A DNA stretch of 33,595 nucleotides, taken from positions 1 to 33,595 of the forward strand of contig JAFXQR010000129.1 in NCBI GenBank assembly GCA_017526985.1. Direction: 5' to 3'. How positions within the stretch are numbered: the stretch's first letter is position 1; each line of letters begins with the position of its first letter. The notes below the pieces were generated by a model that was given only the letters and a program-made list of their open reading frames with translations, did no database searches and was not told where the DNA came from. This document shows positions 15,811-23,588 of this stretch, one piece after another. The translations under genes and the position numbers were made by a program. The DNA comes from Lachnospiraceae bacterium. Lineage in GTDB: Bacteria > Bacillota > Clostridia > Lachnospirales > Lachnospiraceae.

Positions 15811-17232
15811 TTATTTTGGTTCGATTGTTACATACAGACGCTTGGTTCCGAATTTTACAGCATCCTCGTGATTGTCAAAATAGATATCAATGTGATCCCG
15901 CTTGACACCGCCACCGCAGTCTTCCGCAATATAGGTACCCATTCCTTCGATCGATACATGACTGCCATACGGAATGACCGAAGGATCCACTGCAATGGTA
16001 CGTCCCTGCGTCGGGATCGTGCCTGTAGCCGTATGCGCTTCTCTGCCGGTCACCTCAGGACTGAACTGCCCACAACACTTCTGACAAGTGCAATATGCCG
16101 TACAGGTAAAGAGCACTGCCTGACCGTTTAGCTTTGCGTAATCCACGGAATCCACCACATGCTCACCCAGAACATAGCCGACCATACCGTCGTACTGTAC
16201 CATCGTGTATCCACCCTGCGTTCCCAATACCATTACATCAGCGCCCATCGGCAGGGTTGCCATCAGATTGTCGGACTCATCCGGGGTGCTTCGCATAGAG
16301 GTCATCACACCGATCTGGTACGAGATCTCCGGAGTAACTGCTGCCGGATGATTGATCTGTACTACTGGCGCCTGCTGAGGCTTGGCCGCTTCCTGTGCCA
16401 TCGCTTCTGTCGCCGTAGTCGTCACTTTCTGGGTATCTACCGTATGTACTCTGCCGACAGCAAGAAGAGAGGTGCCCATGGTCATCCGCTGTGCGTCTGC
16501 TGCCGTTCTGCGAGTCGACTCACTGCTTGTACTTGTGCTGGTTCTGGATACCGCTGCAGCCTTTTGGCTGTCCAATGTGCTCAAATCCATACAACGACCG
16601 TAGATGTAACCTTCCTGTCCCTCATAGCGCACATGATAAAAACCGTTTTCGCCATCATCCAGATAGATCACTTCGCTTCCTCTCGGAACCAGCGACAAGC
16701 GTTTGCTGGAAGAGGATGCCCCGCTCCGGAAATTTACATTATTGGTTACCGAAAGCCGGATCTCTACCGGCTTGATAGAAACATTGCTTACGGAACGACT
16801 GACCGCCGGTGAGTAGGATACTCTGGAAAACATGGTCCCCGCCGTGTTCGCATTGCTGACCGTGGCGGTTCTGGTAGCAGCTGCCTCGTGTGCTGCGGTG
16901 CTGTTGGTCTGTGCGGAAGCTACCACACTGATCTCCACTTCCGTCTGCTCACCACTGCGCTTCAGACAGTTGGAATACACATAGCCCTTTGTTCCCAGAT
17001 ATTCCACAAGACTGTATCCGTTGGTCTCGGTACCAATCTTGGAAACAAATGCACCGTTCGGTACCGTCATCACCCACTGGCCCTCAACGGAAGGCTCCTT
17101 GCGCATGTTCGCACGGGTCAGTACCTCATACATATATTCATCTGCCGCCTCTCCCCGGTTGCTGCCGACGCCGAAGATTCCTGCGCTCAACAGCAATGCC
17201 AGTAAAGCAGTTACTATTGTTTTCTTCTTCAT
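15811..17232 (-). CDS. Exported SH3-repeat protein with C-terminal 3D domain
   Basis: About 473 residues. The N-terminus is a signal peptide (MKKKTIVTALLALLLSAG...GEAA). Three bacterial SH3-like repeats follow, at roughly 35-90, 165-220 and 310-365. They are separated by Ser/Thr/Ala-rich linkers. The last 100 residues form a 3D domain, a double-psi barrel named for three aspartates, here visible in AVDPSVIPYGS and AEDCGGGVKRDHIDIYF. It also carries a Cys-rich entry loop, CTAYCTCQKCCG. Related proteins (the 3D-domain family that includes YabE and YuiC) act on peptidoglycan, and some are lytic transglycosylases. I chose the ATG at 17232 because the signal peptide begins there. The Shine-Dalgarno is weak. 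A near-perfect promoter (17276-17304) precedes it and a terminator follows, so it is monocistronic. Confidence 0.85.
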   Translation of the reverse strand: MKKKTIVTALLALLLSAGIFGVGSNRGEAADEYMYEVLTRANMRKEPSVEGQWVMTVPNGAFVSKIGTETNGYSLVEYLGTKGYVYSNCLKRSGEQTEVEISVVASAQTNSTAAHEAAATRTATVSNANTAGTMFSRVSYSPAVSRSVSNVSIKPVEIRLSVTNNVNFRSGASSSSKRLSLVPRGSEVIYLDDGENGFYHVRYEGQEGYIYGRCMDLSTLDSQKAAAVSRTSTSTSSESTRRTAADAQRMTMGTSLLAVGRVHTVDTQKVTTTATEAMAQEAAKPQQAPVVQINHPAAVTPEISYQIGVMTSMRSTPDESDNLMATLPMGADVMVLGTQGGYTMVQYDGMVGYVLGEHVVDSVDYAKLNGQAVLFTCTAYCTCQKCCGQFSPEVTGREAHTATGTIPTQGRTIAVDPSVIPYGSHVSIEGMGTYIAEDCGGGVKRDHIDIYFDNHEDAVKFGTKRLYVTIEPK

Positions 17233-17275
17233 AATCTTTTCGTAACAATTCGTAACATTTTTGTAATATTTATGT

Positions 17276-17304
17276 ATAATACCTTGTTTCCTGCTATCTG
17301 TCAA
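17276..17304 (-). promoter_or_regulatory. Promoter of the SH3/3D gene
   Basis: TTGACA (17299-17304, perfect) and TATTAT (17276-17281, five of six) are exactly 17 nt apart on the minus strand, about 45 nt before the start codon. Confidence 0.8.
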
Positions 17305-17456
17305 CCGCTAGATGTCGGGGATTTTTTCGTTCCCGATACGCCATATTTAGTGGTTTAGGAGTACATGTGCGTTACGTAAACCTAGTATTATCAGCACTTT
17401 TCGGTTTTTTATGTTTCAAAACATCCCTATTTCCGTGCTTTGATGCATCTGAAATA
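17305..17456. other. AT-rich intergenic stretch without a recognised gene
   Basis: This lies between the SH3/3D promoter and the terminator of the HPr-like gene. It contains short palindromes, for example TTACGTAA, and a small ATGTTT/AAACAT stem. I see no open frame with a ribosome binding site and no known riboswitch. The region lies upstream of the promoter, so it is not in the leader of the SH3/3D mRNA. Confidence 0.5.
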
Positions 17457-17492
17457 TAAAAAAAGCAACAGCCATAACCTGCTGTTGCTTTT
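17457..17492 (-). terminator. Intrinsic terminator of the HPr-like gene
   Basis: A perfect GC-rich stem (17465-17472 with 17481-17488, extendable by A-T pairs) is followed by TTTTTTT on the minus strand. Confidence 0.85.
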
Positions 17493-17535
17493 ATTGTACA
17501 ATTTATTGTACTTTTCTATCGCATGTCCATAGGTA

Positions 17536-17778
17536 TCATTCAAAGCAGCCTGCCAGCTCATGTACGGCTCTCTGCTCATCCATCCCGTCGGCGATCAGAT
17601 CAAAACTGCAACCCTTGGCAAAGTGCAGGATCGTCATGCCCATGATACTCTTCATGTTAATGTTCTTTTCTTCCGACTCAATCCGCAACGCGCAATCGTA
17701 ATGGCATGCAGACTGCACCAGATACGGAATGATATCGGTGCCAAACTCTTTTTCTACTCTGATGGTTCTTCTGATCAT
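17536..17778 (-). CDS. HPr-family protein lacking the phosphorylatable histidine
   Basis: An 80-residue protein aligned by eye with HPr, the phosphocarrier of the sugar phosphotransferase system. The position of the active His15 (IHARP in HPr) reads TDIIP, giving Asp15, and Arg17 is Ile. Two residues are missing in the following helix. In contrast, the regulatory-serine region of HPr (NLKSIMG) is kept as NMKSIMG with Ser44. This is the pattern of Crh, the B. subtilis HPr paralogue that has lost His15 but can be phosphorylated by HPr kinase on Ser46 for catabolite control. Here the replacement is Asp instead of Gln. I placed the start at the ATG at 17778, preceded by GGAGTGGAG; upstream in-frame codons do not align to HPr. 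A single gene with its own terminator. Confidence 0.8.
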   Translation of the reverse strand: MIRRTIRVEKEFGTDIIPYLVQSACHYDCALRIESEEKNINMKSIMGMTILHFAKGCSFDLIADGMDEQRAVHELAGCFE

Positions 17779-17894
17779 CTTCTCCACTCCCTTTGCCGCT
17801 GTTTTTTGCCCCCAAACATCCCCAAACAAAAGCGTGAAGTCCGTCATAAGAAATCATACCTGAAAAGTTTTCAATAAAACTTTTTAATTTTAGT

Positions 17895-17920
17895 AAAAAA
17901 GTGCTGAATCTCTCAGCACC
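17895..17920 (-). terminator. Intrinsic terminator after tRNA-Gly
   Basis: A 7-bp stem (17901-17907 with 17913-17919) is followed by TTTTTT on the minus strand, immediately downstream of the tRNA. Confidence 0.85.
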
Positions 17921-17928
17921 TTTTTTCG

Positions 17929-18001
17929 AGCGATAGACGGGACTCGAACCCGCGAGCTCAACCTTGGCAAGGTCGTGTGCTACCAACTGCACCACTATCG
18001 C
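17929..18001 (-). tRNA. tRNA-Gly (anticodon GCC)
   Basis: The cloverleaf is clear on the minus strand. The acceptor pair is GCGATAG (17995-18001) with CTATCGC (17930-17936), and the T-arm contains GGTTCGAGTCC. The anticodon loop TTGCCAA gives GCC. The discriminator base is T, and CCA is not encoded. A strong promoter and a terminator flank it, so it is transcribed as a single tRNA. Confidence 0.95.
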
Positions 18002-18051
18002 ATTTTTGATTTCCGTCTATCGAACTTTTCTCTGTCCGAACGACAAGAGTT

Positions 18052-18080
18052 ATTCTACATCGGAAATCATTTCTTGTCAA
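18052..18080 (-). promoter_or_regulatory. Promoter of tRNA-Gly
   Basis: TTGACA (18075-18080, perfect) and TAGAAT (18052-18057, five of six) are 17 nt apart on the minus strand. Transcription would begin about 44 nt before the mature tRNA 5' end. Confidence 0.8.
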
Positions 18081-18154
18081 CACTTTTTTTAATTTTTTCA
18101 AAAAAGTTTTTTGTAAGCTTTATTCAGCGTTTCTTCCGTATTTTTCGACAAAAT

Positions 18155-19549
18155 TTACATCCGATCCAGTTCCATCGTATAGATACGGATTAGGGATTCA
18201 TTGATACGTTCCTCCGTAAGGCTGCCGTCATTTACCGCCGCAAGCAACGCCTCTCTGGCTTCCTCATAGTGATCGTGCTTATATACCACGATCATATCCG
18301 CTCCGGCCTGCAATGCCTGTATTGCCGCGCTGCCGCAGTCGATCCCCGCCGAAGACGGGATCTGTTCCAGGGGTGCTGTGATCACCACGCCTTCAAAACC
18401 AAGCTCCGAACGAAGCTCCTGCGTGATCATCGCCTCCGAAAGCATACAAGGCAGGTCTTCCCCGGACGCCGGCACCTGCATCGCGCTGACCATCACCATA
18501 GGCACACCTGCTTCGATACCGGAACGGAACGGAAGATACTCACAAGCCTGCAGATCCTCCATAGTCTTATCGGTGCTGCCGGCACCTTTATCCGGATTTG
18601 TGCTCAGGCCACCTTCTCCCGGAAATGCTGCCAGACAAGGCAGTGTATTCGTCGTAAGCATGCCTTCCACCGCTGCGCCGGTCATGGATGCCGCAATATC
18701 TGCATCATCACTGTAGCAGCGATCCTTCAGATAGCTGTTCTCCTCCGTTTTTACCGCTGCGATCGAAGCCAGATCCACATCAATCCCATACTCACTCAGA
18801 TAATTACCGATGGTTTGAAATGCTTCTGAAGCATTTTCACGATTTCCGGACTCTCCGATCTCAGATGCGGAGGCGGCTGCTTCCACCTTGGTCATATTAC
18901 CTGCTACCGTATTCAGTGCGCCCTCTTCCCGTACTATGCACAGTACATTGCGCGAATACAGTTCCCGATACATATCCTTGGTCGTACTGATCATATCTTT
19001 GAACTGATCCGCACCGGTCACATTATTAGTACTATATAGGATCCCGCCTACCGCATACTGCCCCAAAGCTGCCTTGGTACCGTCTCCTGCCTTGGTCGCG
19101 CGTTCCACATTGGTAAGGGCCTCCGGACTCACAATAAAAAGCCCGTCCACCTTCTGCTCGATCGTCATCCCGTCCAACAGAGCCTGCAGCGCCGGATCCA
19201 GTGCCGGCTCTTCCGGTTCTGCTTCCGTCGGTTCCGGCTCCGAAAAATCCTCTACCGGATCCGGTGTAGAGATCACTCCGGGCTCTTCCGTTGGTGTTTC
19301 CGTTTCTTCTGCCTGCGCAACCGGATCTGTCTGCGTCTCATTTCCCGCCTGTCCGCTCCATTTGCCCGCCAGCATATGGATCAGCTGAATGCCGCCCAGA
19401 ACCACTGCCGCCACCAGCAGGATCAGAACCACATAAGCCAGGATCTGATTGCGTATCCTTCTTTTCCGCCGGTATGCCCTGCGGTCTTCCTTTTTTTCCT
19501 TATTTTTCTCCGTACTTTTATCCTTATCTTTCTCGTTATCGTTCGCCAT
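18155..19549 (-). CDS. Membrane-anchored GH3-fold (NagZ-like) protein, probably catalytically inactive
   Basis: A 464-residue protein. The N-terminal 34 residues are highly charged, followed by one membrane helix (35-58), a Pro/Glu/Thr-rich linker (65-117) and a glycoside hydrolase family 3 N-terminal domain (118-464). The GH3 beta-N-acetylglucosaminidases carry KHFPGHG (acid/base His) and a (S/T)DxL nucleophile Asp. Here the first reads AAFPGEGG (307-314), with Glu312 for the His and no Lys-His. The second reads TAPL (391-394), with Ala392 for the Asp. The substrate motif near DQEGG has become REEGA. The fold seems intact, so a binding or regulatory role outside the cell is more likely than hydrolysis. 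The start has GGGGGAG upstream, and a promoter is at 19631-19659. Confidence 0.82.
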   Translation of the reverse strand: MANDNEKDKDKSTEKNKEKKEDRRAYRRKRRIRNQILAYVVLILLVAAVVLGGIQLIHMLAGKWSGQAGNETQTDPVAQAEETETPTEEPGVISTPDPVEDFSEPEPTEAEPEEPALDPALQALLDGMTIEQKVDGLFIVSPEALTNVERATKAGDGTKAALGQYAVGGILYSTNNVTGADQFKDMISTTKDMYRELYSRNVLCIVREEGALNTVAGNMTKVEAAASASEIGESGNRENASEAFQTIGNYLSEYGIDVDLASIAAVKTEENSYLKDRCYSDDADIAASMTGAAVEGMLTTNTLPCLAAFPGEGGLSTNPDKGAGSTDKTMEDLQACEYLPFRSGIEAGVPMVMVSAMQVPASGEDLPCMLSEAMITQELRSELGFEGVVITAPLEQIPSSAGIDCGSAAIQALQAGADMIVVYKHDHYEEAREALLAAVNDGSLTEERINESLIRIYTMELDRM

Positions 19550-19630
19550 CCCGGATCACTCCCCCGAAATCTGAATCAATGTGCTTTCATTACATTATTT
19601 ATATTTATGTAAACAAAAACCATGTTTACC

Positions 19631-19659
19631 ATAATACCACGCACACCGGGAAATAGCAA
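19631..19659 (-). promoter_or_regulatory. Promoter of the GH3-fold gene
   Basis: TTGCTA (19654-19659, four of six) and TATTAT (19631-19636, five of six) are 17 nt apart on the minus strand, giving a leader of about 75 nt. Confidence 0.55.
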
Positions 19660-19680
19660 GGGGAAGTGGCAAAGCGCATG

Positions 19681-19728
19681 ATGAAAGCCCTTGCAAATCC
19701 GATTATTCTGATCTGCAAGGGCTTTCAT
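19681..19728 (-). repeat. 19-bp inverted repeat at the 3' end of the candidate RNA
   Basis: Arms 19681-19699 and 19710-19728 are complementary with a 10-nt spacer and one imperfect position. On the minus strand that position is a G-U pair, so the RNA helix is unbroken. On the plus strand it would be an A-C mismatch. This favours a minus-strand transcript. There is no T-run behind it. Confidence 0.7.
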
Positions 19729-20146
19729 ACGGTTTCACTATCCAATGGACCATACCTCCTGGTGAAAGTCTTGTCGTCCGTTTCTCACAAGATTTTGTGC
19801 GGACTCTCGATATTCAGTTGACCTGCCTCTCAGATTCGCCGCCTATCATCCTCCATCTTTGCACTCCTGCTGCAGCGGTTGGAATATGTACATCGCTGCC
19901 AAGTCGATGAAACCTAAATAAGCTACTCCTCCGATCCTTCGTACCCTTCCGGTTCGCTCCGTCCTGCTTCGGTCCTTGTGGGCTCCCACCCCGTTCTCCG
20001 GCCTCTGCGCTATGGCCATCCCCTTAGGATACATTACTTACGTTTCCGGTGGACTGTACCTCTCTTTCTGTTGTAAGGTTCTTATCACATCTTTCTCCAA
20101 GTCTTCCGGATCCTCTATGTGATCAACAACTCTTTGTTGTTGTTAT
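19729..20146 (-). ncRNA. Candidate structured non-coding RNA in a gene-free stretch
   Basis: No convincing protein gene lies between the GH3-fold gene and lysC. A minus-strand promoter (20153-20180) leads into a purine-rich sequence with serial stem-loops: 20124-20129 with 20134-20139, 20084-20090 with 20117-20123 (7 bp), 20037-20041 with 20073-20077, and 19872-19877 with 19894-19899. A compound hairpin at 19776-19804 pairs GTCCG with CGGAC and TTGTG with CACAA. The 19-bp inverted repeat closes the segment. I do not recognise RNase P RNA, tmRNA, 6S RNA, SRP RNA or group II intron domain V. An alternative is a decayed protein gene: the same strand holds two consecutive stop-free segments in one frame (see findings). 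Confidence 0.45.
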
Positions 20147-20152
20147 GTATTA

Positions 20153-20180
20153 ATCTTATCATATTTTCCGAATTTGTCAA
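20153..20180 (-). promoter_or_regulatory. Promoter-like sequence for the candidate RNA
   Basis: TTGACA (20175-20180, perfect) and TAAGAT (20153-20158, four of six) are 16 nt apart on the minus strand, directing transcription into the gene-free region. Confidence 0.5.
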
Positions 20181-20227
20181 TACATTTTGCTGTTTTTTAT
20201 CAAGTTTTACATTCATTTTATAAGAGT

Positions 20228-20259
20228 AAAAAAACAGACATCCGTTACAAGGATGCCTG
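20228..20259 (-). terminator. Intrinsic terminator of lysC
   Basis: A 9-bp stem (20235-20243 with 20251-20259, one G-U pair) is followed by TTTTTTT on the minus strand, about 40 nt past the lysC stop. Confidence 0.85.
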
Positions 20260-20296
20260 CTTTCAAAGCATTTTTTAATGAAATTGACCGATTTCT

Positions 20297-21508
20297 TTAT
20301 GCTTCATCCAGACCGAAGATCTCATGAGCCGCATTCATTGCGCGCTCTACTTCCTTCTCGTCGATCAGAACCGTTACACGGATCTCGGAAGTGGAGATCA
20401 TCTTGATGTTGATGTTGGAGTTATACAAGCACTCAAACATCTTTGCAGCCACACCGGGATTGCTCATCATACCGGCACCAACTACGGAAACCTTTGCTAC
20501 ACCCTTCTCGCACTCCAGCTTCTGATAGCCCAGACGCTTCTGGTTCTCTTCGATCACCTTGATGGCATCATCCGCATTGTCACCGGTCACAGTAAATGCG
20601 ATATCCTGGGTATTGTCACGTCCTACCGACTGCAGGATCATATCCACATTAATGTTTGCCTGTGCCAGCGCATCGAACAGACGGAACGCCGAACCCGGCT
20701 TGTCGCTCAGTCCGATCACAGAGATCTTCGCACAGTTCTTGTCACAAGCTACACCGCTTACCAACATTCTTTCCACTTTTACTACCTCCTTGACTACTGT
20801 TCCTTCCTCATTTGTTAAGCTGGAACGCACTACCAGCTGTACGCCGTATTTCTTTGCCAGTTCCACGGAACGATTGTGCAGTACGCCCGCACCCAAAGTT
20901 GCCAGATCCAGCATTTCATCATAAGTGATCTCTTCCATCTTGCGGGCTTTCTTTACGATACGCGGGTCAGCGGTATATACGCCATCCACATCAGTATAGA
21001 TCTCGCACGCATCTGCCTTCAGAGCCGCTGCCAGAGCTACTGCCGTAGTATCGGAACCACCGCGCCCCAGTGTTGTGTAATCACCGTATTTATTGATGCC
21101 CTGGAAACCGGTCACCAGTACGATCTTTCTCTGGTCCAGCTCATGACGGATCCTCTCGGTATCGATCCTTTTCAGACGCGCATTGGAATAAGCAGAAGTG
21201 GTATGCATAGATACCTGGAACGCATTCAGGGATACTGCCGGAATGCCGAGGGTAGCAAATGCCATTGCTGCCAGCGACACACTGGTCTGCTCGCCGGTCG
21301 TGAGCAGCATGTCCATCTCTCGTTTGGACGGATTCGGGTTGATATTCTTTGCCATCTCGATCAGCTCATCCGTCATCTTTCCCATTGCGGAAAGTACTAC
21401 CACCACATCGTTTCCTTTATGGTACTCGTCTGCACAACGACGGCACACATTCAGGATTCTCTCCTTGTTGGCGACCGATGTGCCGCCAAATTTCTTCACG
21501 ATTAACAT
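20297..21508 (-). CDS. lysC: Aspartate kinase
   Basis: Phosphorylates aspartate, the first step toward lysine, threonine, methionine and diaminopimelate. At 403 residues it is a monofunctional enzyme. The kinase domain begins with KFGGTSVAN (6-14) and continues through LTTGEQTSVSL and GRGGSDTTAVALAAAL. The C-terminal 140 residues form two ACT domains (around KISVIGLSDKPGSAFRLF and KVSVVGAGMMSNPGVAAKMF) that normally give feedback control by lysine and/or threonine. The ATG has AGGAGG 6 nt upstream. It follows hom by 40 bp, so both are probably one transcript from the promoter at 22826-22854 and end at the terminator 20228-20259. I see no lysine riboswitch or T-box before the operon. Confidence 0.96.
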   Translation of the reverse strand: MLIVKKFGGTSVANKERILNVCRRCADEYHKGNDVVVVLSAMGKMTDELIEMAKNINPNPSKREMDMLLTTGEQTSVSLAAMAFATLGIPAVSLNAFQVSMHTTSAYSNARLKRIDTERIRHELDQRKIVLVTGFQGINKYGDYTTLGRGGSDTTAVALAAALKADACEIYTDVDGVYTADPRIVKKARKMEEITYDEMLDLATLGAGVLHNRSVELAKKYGVQLVVRSSLTNEEGTVVKEVVKVERMLVSGVACDKNCAKISVIGLSDKPGSAFRLFDALAQANINVDMILQSVGRDNTQDIAFTVTGDNADDAIKVIEENQKRLGYQKLECEKGVAKVSVVGAGMMSNPGVAAKMFECLYNSNINIKMISTSEIRVTVLIDEKEVERAMNAAHEIFGLDEA

Positions 21509-21548
21509 GTTATTCCTCCTTTTATGTTAAACGGTTAACTCACATATC

Positions 21549-22760
21549 TTAAAGCACGCGGATAAAACCGATCACGCCCTGTAACTGCTCCATTTTGGAG
21601 ATAAACTGCGCCTCTTCCATCTCGCCATCCATCAGGAAGCCGAACTCATCCTTTTCCACATCGAAAACAATGTGTCCCTTACCGAAAACATTTTCTACTT
21701 CTTCCTTGCGTACGCTCTTGCTGCCTTTCAGCCGCAGGAAATAGCGCTGACGATAGCCCCCGATCTCCGCCAGATCTCCCAACTCCTCGGTCAGTCCGTT
21801 TGCAATAGAGGCACCGATGCTGGCTGCTGCAGCCATCGCATCTCCCACTACTGCAGATGCGGTAGCTTTTCTACCGGCACCGCGACCGTAATACATAGAA
21901 TCATCCAGCATATTGGAATGGATCAACACACCATTAAATACACCCTGCACGCAGGAAAGCGGTGAATCCGCACCGATCAGTCTGGGGCTTACGATACCGT
22001 AATGCTTCCCATCCTGTGTATCATACAGCGCGATCAGCTTGATCTGCATATCCATCGCCTTTGCATAAGCAAAATCCACCGGCGTCAGCTTGGTGATACC
22101 TTCTGTGTGTACATCCGGGAAAGCAATATTCTGCCCGGTGACCAGAGATGCCAGGATCGCGATCTTACGTCCCGCATCATGTCCTTCAATATCCGCTGTC
22201 GGATCCTTCTCTGCATAGCCATGTTCCTGTGCCTCTGCCAGCACAGTATCAAACTCAGCGCCTTCTTTAGCCATCTTTGTCAGGATAAAGTTGGTCGTAC
22301 CGTTTAAGATACCACAGATACGCTCCACTTTTTCCGCTGCCAGTCCCTCAACGATCGTACGGATCAGTGGAATACCGCCGCCGACACTCGCCTCAAACAG
22401 GTAGCTGCAGTTGTGTTCCTTTGCAATGCGGCTCAGTTCCGCTCCGTGCAATTCTACCAGTTCTTTATTAGAGGTACATACGCTAATGCCTTTCTCCAAC
22501 GCCTGCTGGGAGAACTTATAAGCAGCCCCCACACCGCCCATAGTCTCGCAGATCACCTTGATCTCCGGATCTGCCAGGATCACATCAAAATCATGCACCA
22601 CGCGGTCTTCATACGGATCCCCCGGAAACTCCCGCAAATCCAGTATGTACTTTACATACAATCCGCCGCCGCGTTTCTTGAGCAATTCTGCATTGGTACC
22701 GATCACTTCCGCTACACCGCTGCCGACCGTACCGTATCCCAAAATGGCTATGTTCGTCAT
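21549..22760 (-). CDS. hom: Homoserine dehydrogenase
   Basis: Reduces aspartate semialdehyde to homoserine, the branch to threonine and methionine. At 403 residues, it has the NAD(P)-binding motif GYGTVGSGVAEV at 8-19. The catalytic domain includes ICGILNGTTNFILTKM and EGHDAGRKIAILASL with the conserved Asp/Lys region. A C-terminal ACT-like domain (from about 320) is suited to threonine feedback. The Shine-Dalgarno is AGGAAG. It is first in the hom-lysC operon. Its promoter overlaps the 3' end of the upstream TetR gene, so this operon can be controlled separately from that regulator. Confidence 0.96.
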   Translation of the reverse strand: MTNIAILGYGTVGSGVAEVIGTNAELLKKRGGGLYVKYILDLREFPGDPYEDRVVHDFDVILADPEIKVICETMGGVGAAYKFSQQALEKGISVCTSNKELVELHGAELSRIAKEHNCSYLFEASVGGGIPLIRTIVEGLAAEKVERICGILNGTTNFILTKMAKEGAEFDTVLAEAQEHGYAEKDPTADIEGHDAGRKIAILASLVTGQNIAFPDVHTEGITKLTPVDFAYAKAMDMQIKLIALYDTQDGKHYGIVSPRLIGADSPLSCVQGVFNGVLIHSNMLDDSMYYGRGAGRKATASAVVGDAMAAAASIGASIANGLTEELGDLAEIGGYRQRYFLRLKGSKSVRKEEVENVFGKGHIVFDVEKDEFGFLMDGEMEEAQFISKMEQLQGVIGFIRVL

Positions 22761-22825
22761 AAATACTTCCTACTTTCTACTCATGATTACAAGCACGCTG
22801 TTTACACCTAAAAACACAATTAGAG

Positions 22826-22854
22826 ATTTTATCACATAAATTTCCACTAGGCAA
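22826..22854 (-). promoter_or_regulatory. Probable promoter of hom-lysC
   Basis: TTGCCT (22849-22854, four of six) and TAAAAT (22826-22831, five of six) are 17 nt apart on the minus strand. The -35 lies inside the last codons of the TetR gene. The leader is about 60 nt and has no evident riboswitch. Confidence 0.5.
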
Positions 22855-23446
22855 TCAATTTTTTTAGCGCCTGTATATGTTTTTGCACTTCCGTAAGATA
22901 ACGCTCCTTCGAAAAGACCGGAGAACGATAACCATTCGCCAGCAAAGCCTCCAGCGTATAATTGAGCATATCGATCAAAAGGAGGTAATCATCATGTGCC
23001 TTTAACGGTGCATAATCTGCCTGCAATAACAGCTGCTGCAGCTGCTCTGCGTACTTTTCCCTCGGCTCTTTGATCATTTCCACCACTTCTTCATCGTCTT
23101 CCCTGGCGATACTGTCCAGGAACAACGGCAGGTACGGATATTTATCCAGCATCCGCATCTTGCCTTCCTCTACCTCATAGCGGAGCGCAAAATAATCTGC
23201 TCCCTGCCGAACCGTACGCATGGACAATTCGATCATGGCATACTTCAGTCCGTAACTCGCCACAAATGCATACAGCCCCGCTTTGCTCTCAAAATAATGG
23301 AACCACAAGCCCTTGCTGACGCCGGAAACCCTCACCATCTCGTCGGTACTGGCATGACGGTATCCGTAAAGCGCAAAGATCTGCATAGCTCCGTTGAGCA
23401 TCTTATCCTGTTTTTCTTTCTTCAACGAATAAAATTTTTCATTCAT
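22847..23446 (-). CDS. TetR/AcrR-family transcriptional regulator
   Basis: About 199 residues. The N-terminal helix-turn-helix is typical: FALYGYRHASTDEMVRVSGV then SKGLWFHYFESKAGLY. The rest is an all-helical ligand-binding domain of unknown specificity. I chose the ATG at 23446, which has GAGGG about 8 nt upstream; the ATG six codons earlier has a poorly spaced site. It is divergent from the acidic membrane-anchored protein gene at 23589, with a 142-bp gap rich in T. TetR regulators often repress the divergent gene, so that gene is the first candidate target, but I found no clear long palindrome for an operator. Confidence 0.88.
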   Translation of the reverse strand: MNEKFYSLKKEKQDKMLNGAMQIFALYGYRHASTDEMVRVSGVSKGLWFHYFESKAGLYAFVASYGLKYAMIELSMRTVRQGADYFALRYEVEEGKMRMLDKYPYLPLFLDSIAREDDEEVVEMIKEPREKYAEQLQQLLLQADYAPLKAHDDYLLLIDMLNYTLEALLANGYRSPVFSKERYLTEVQKHIQALKKLIA

Positions 23447-23588
23447 ACTCTGGCCCTCACCCATGCCCCCCTATGCTACCATATTTTCCTATTTTTTTGA
23501 ACACATCTCTTTCTTTTTTTTGATTTATCATATATAATATATGAAATACATTTTTATGTATTTCTGAATCAGAAAGGAGATTACGGAT

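Noticed and set aside
17305..17456. Cyclic-di-AMP (ydaO) or cyclic-di-GMP riboswitch before the cell-wall SH3/3D gene
   Set aside because: The conserved cores are missing, and the region lies upstream of the best promoter, outside the transcript.
19846..20034. A 62-codon protein gene on the minus strand
   Set aside because: No good ribosome binding site, unusual composition, and it sits inside a region whose strongest features are RNA stems; treated under the candidate RNA.
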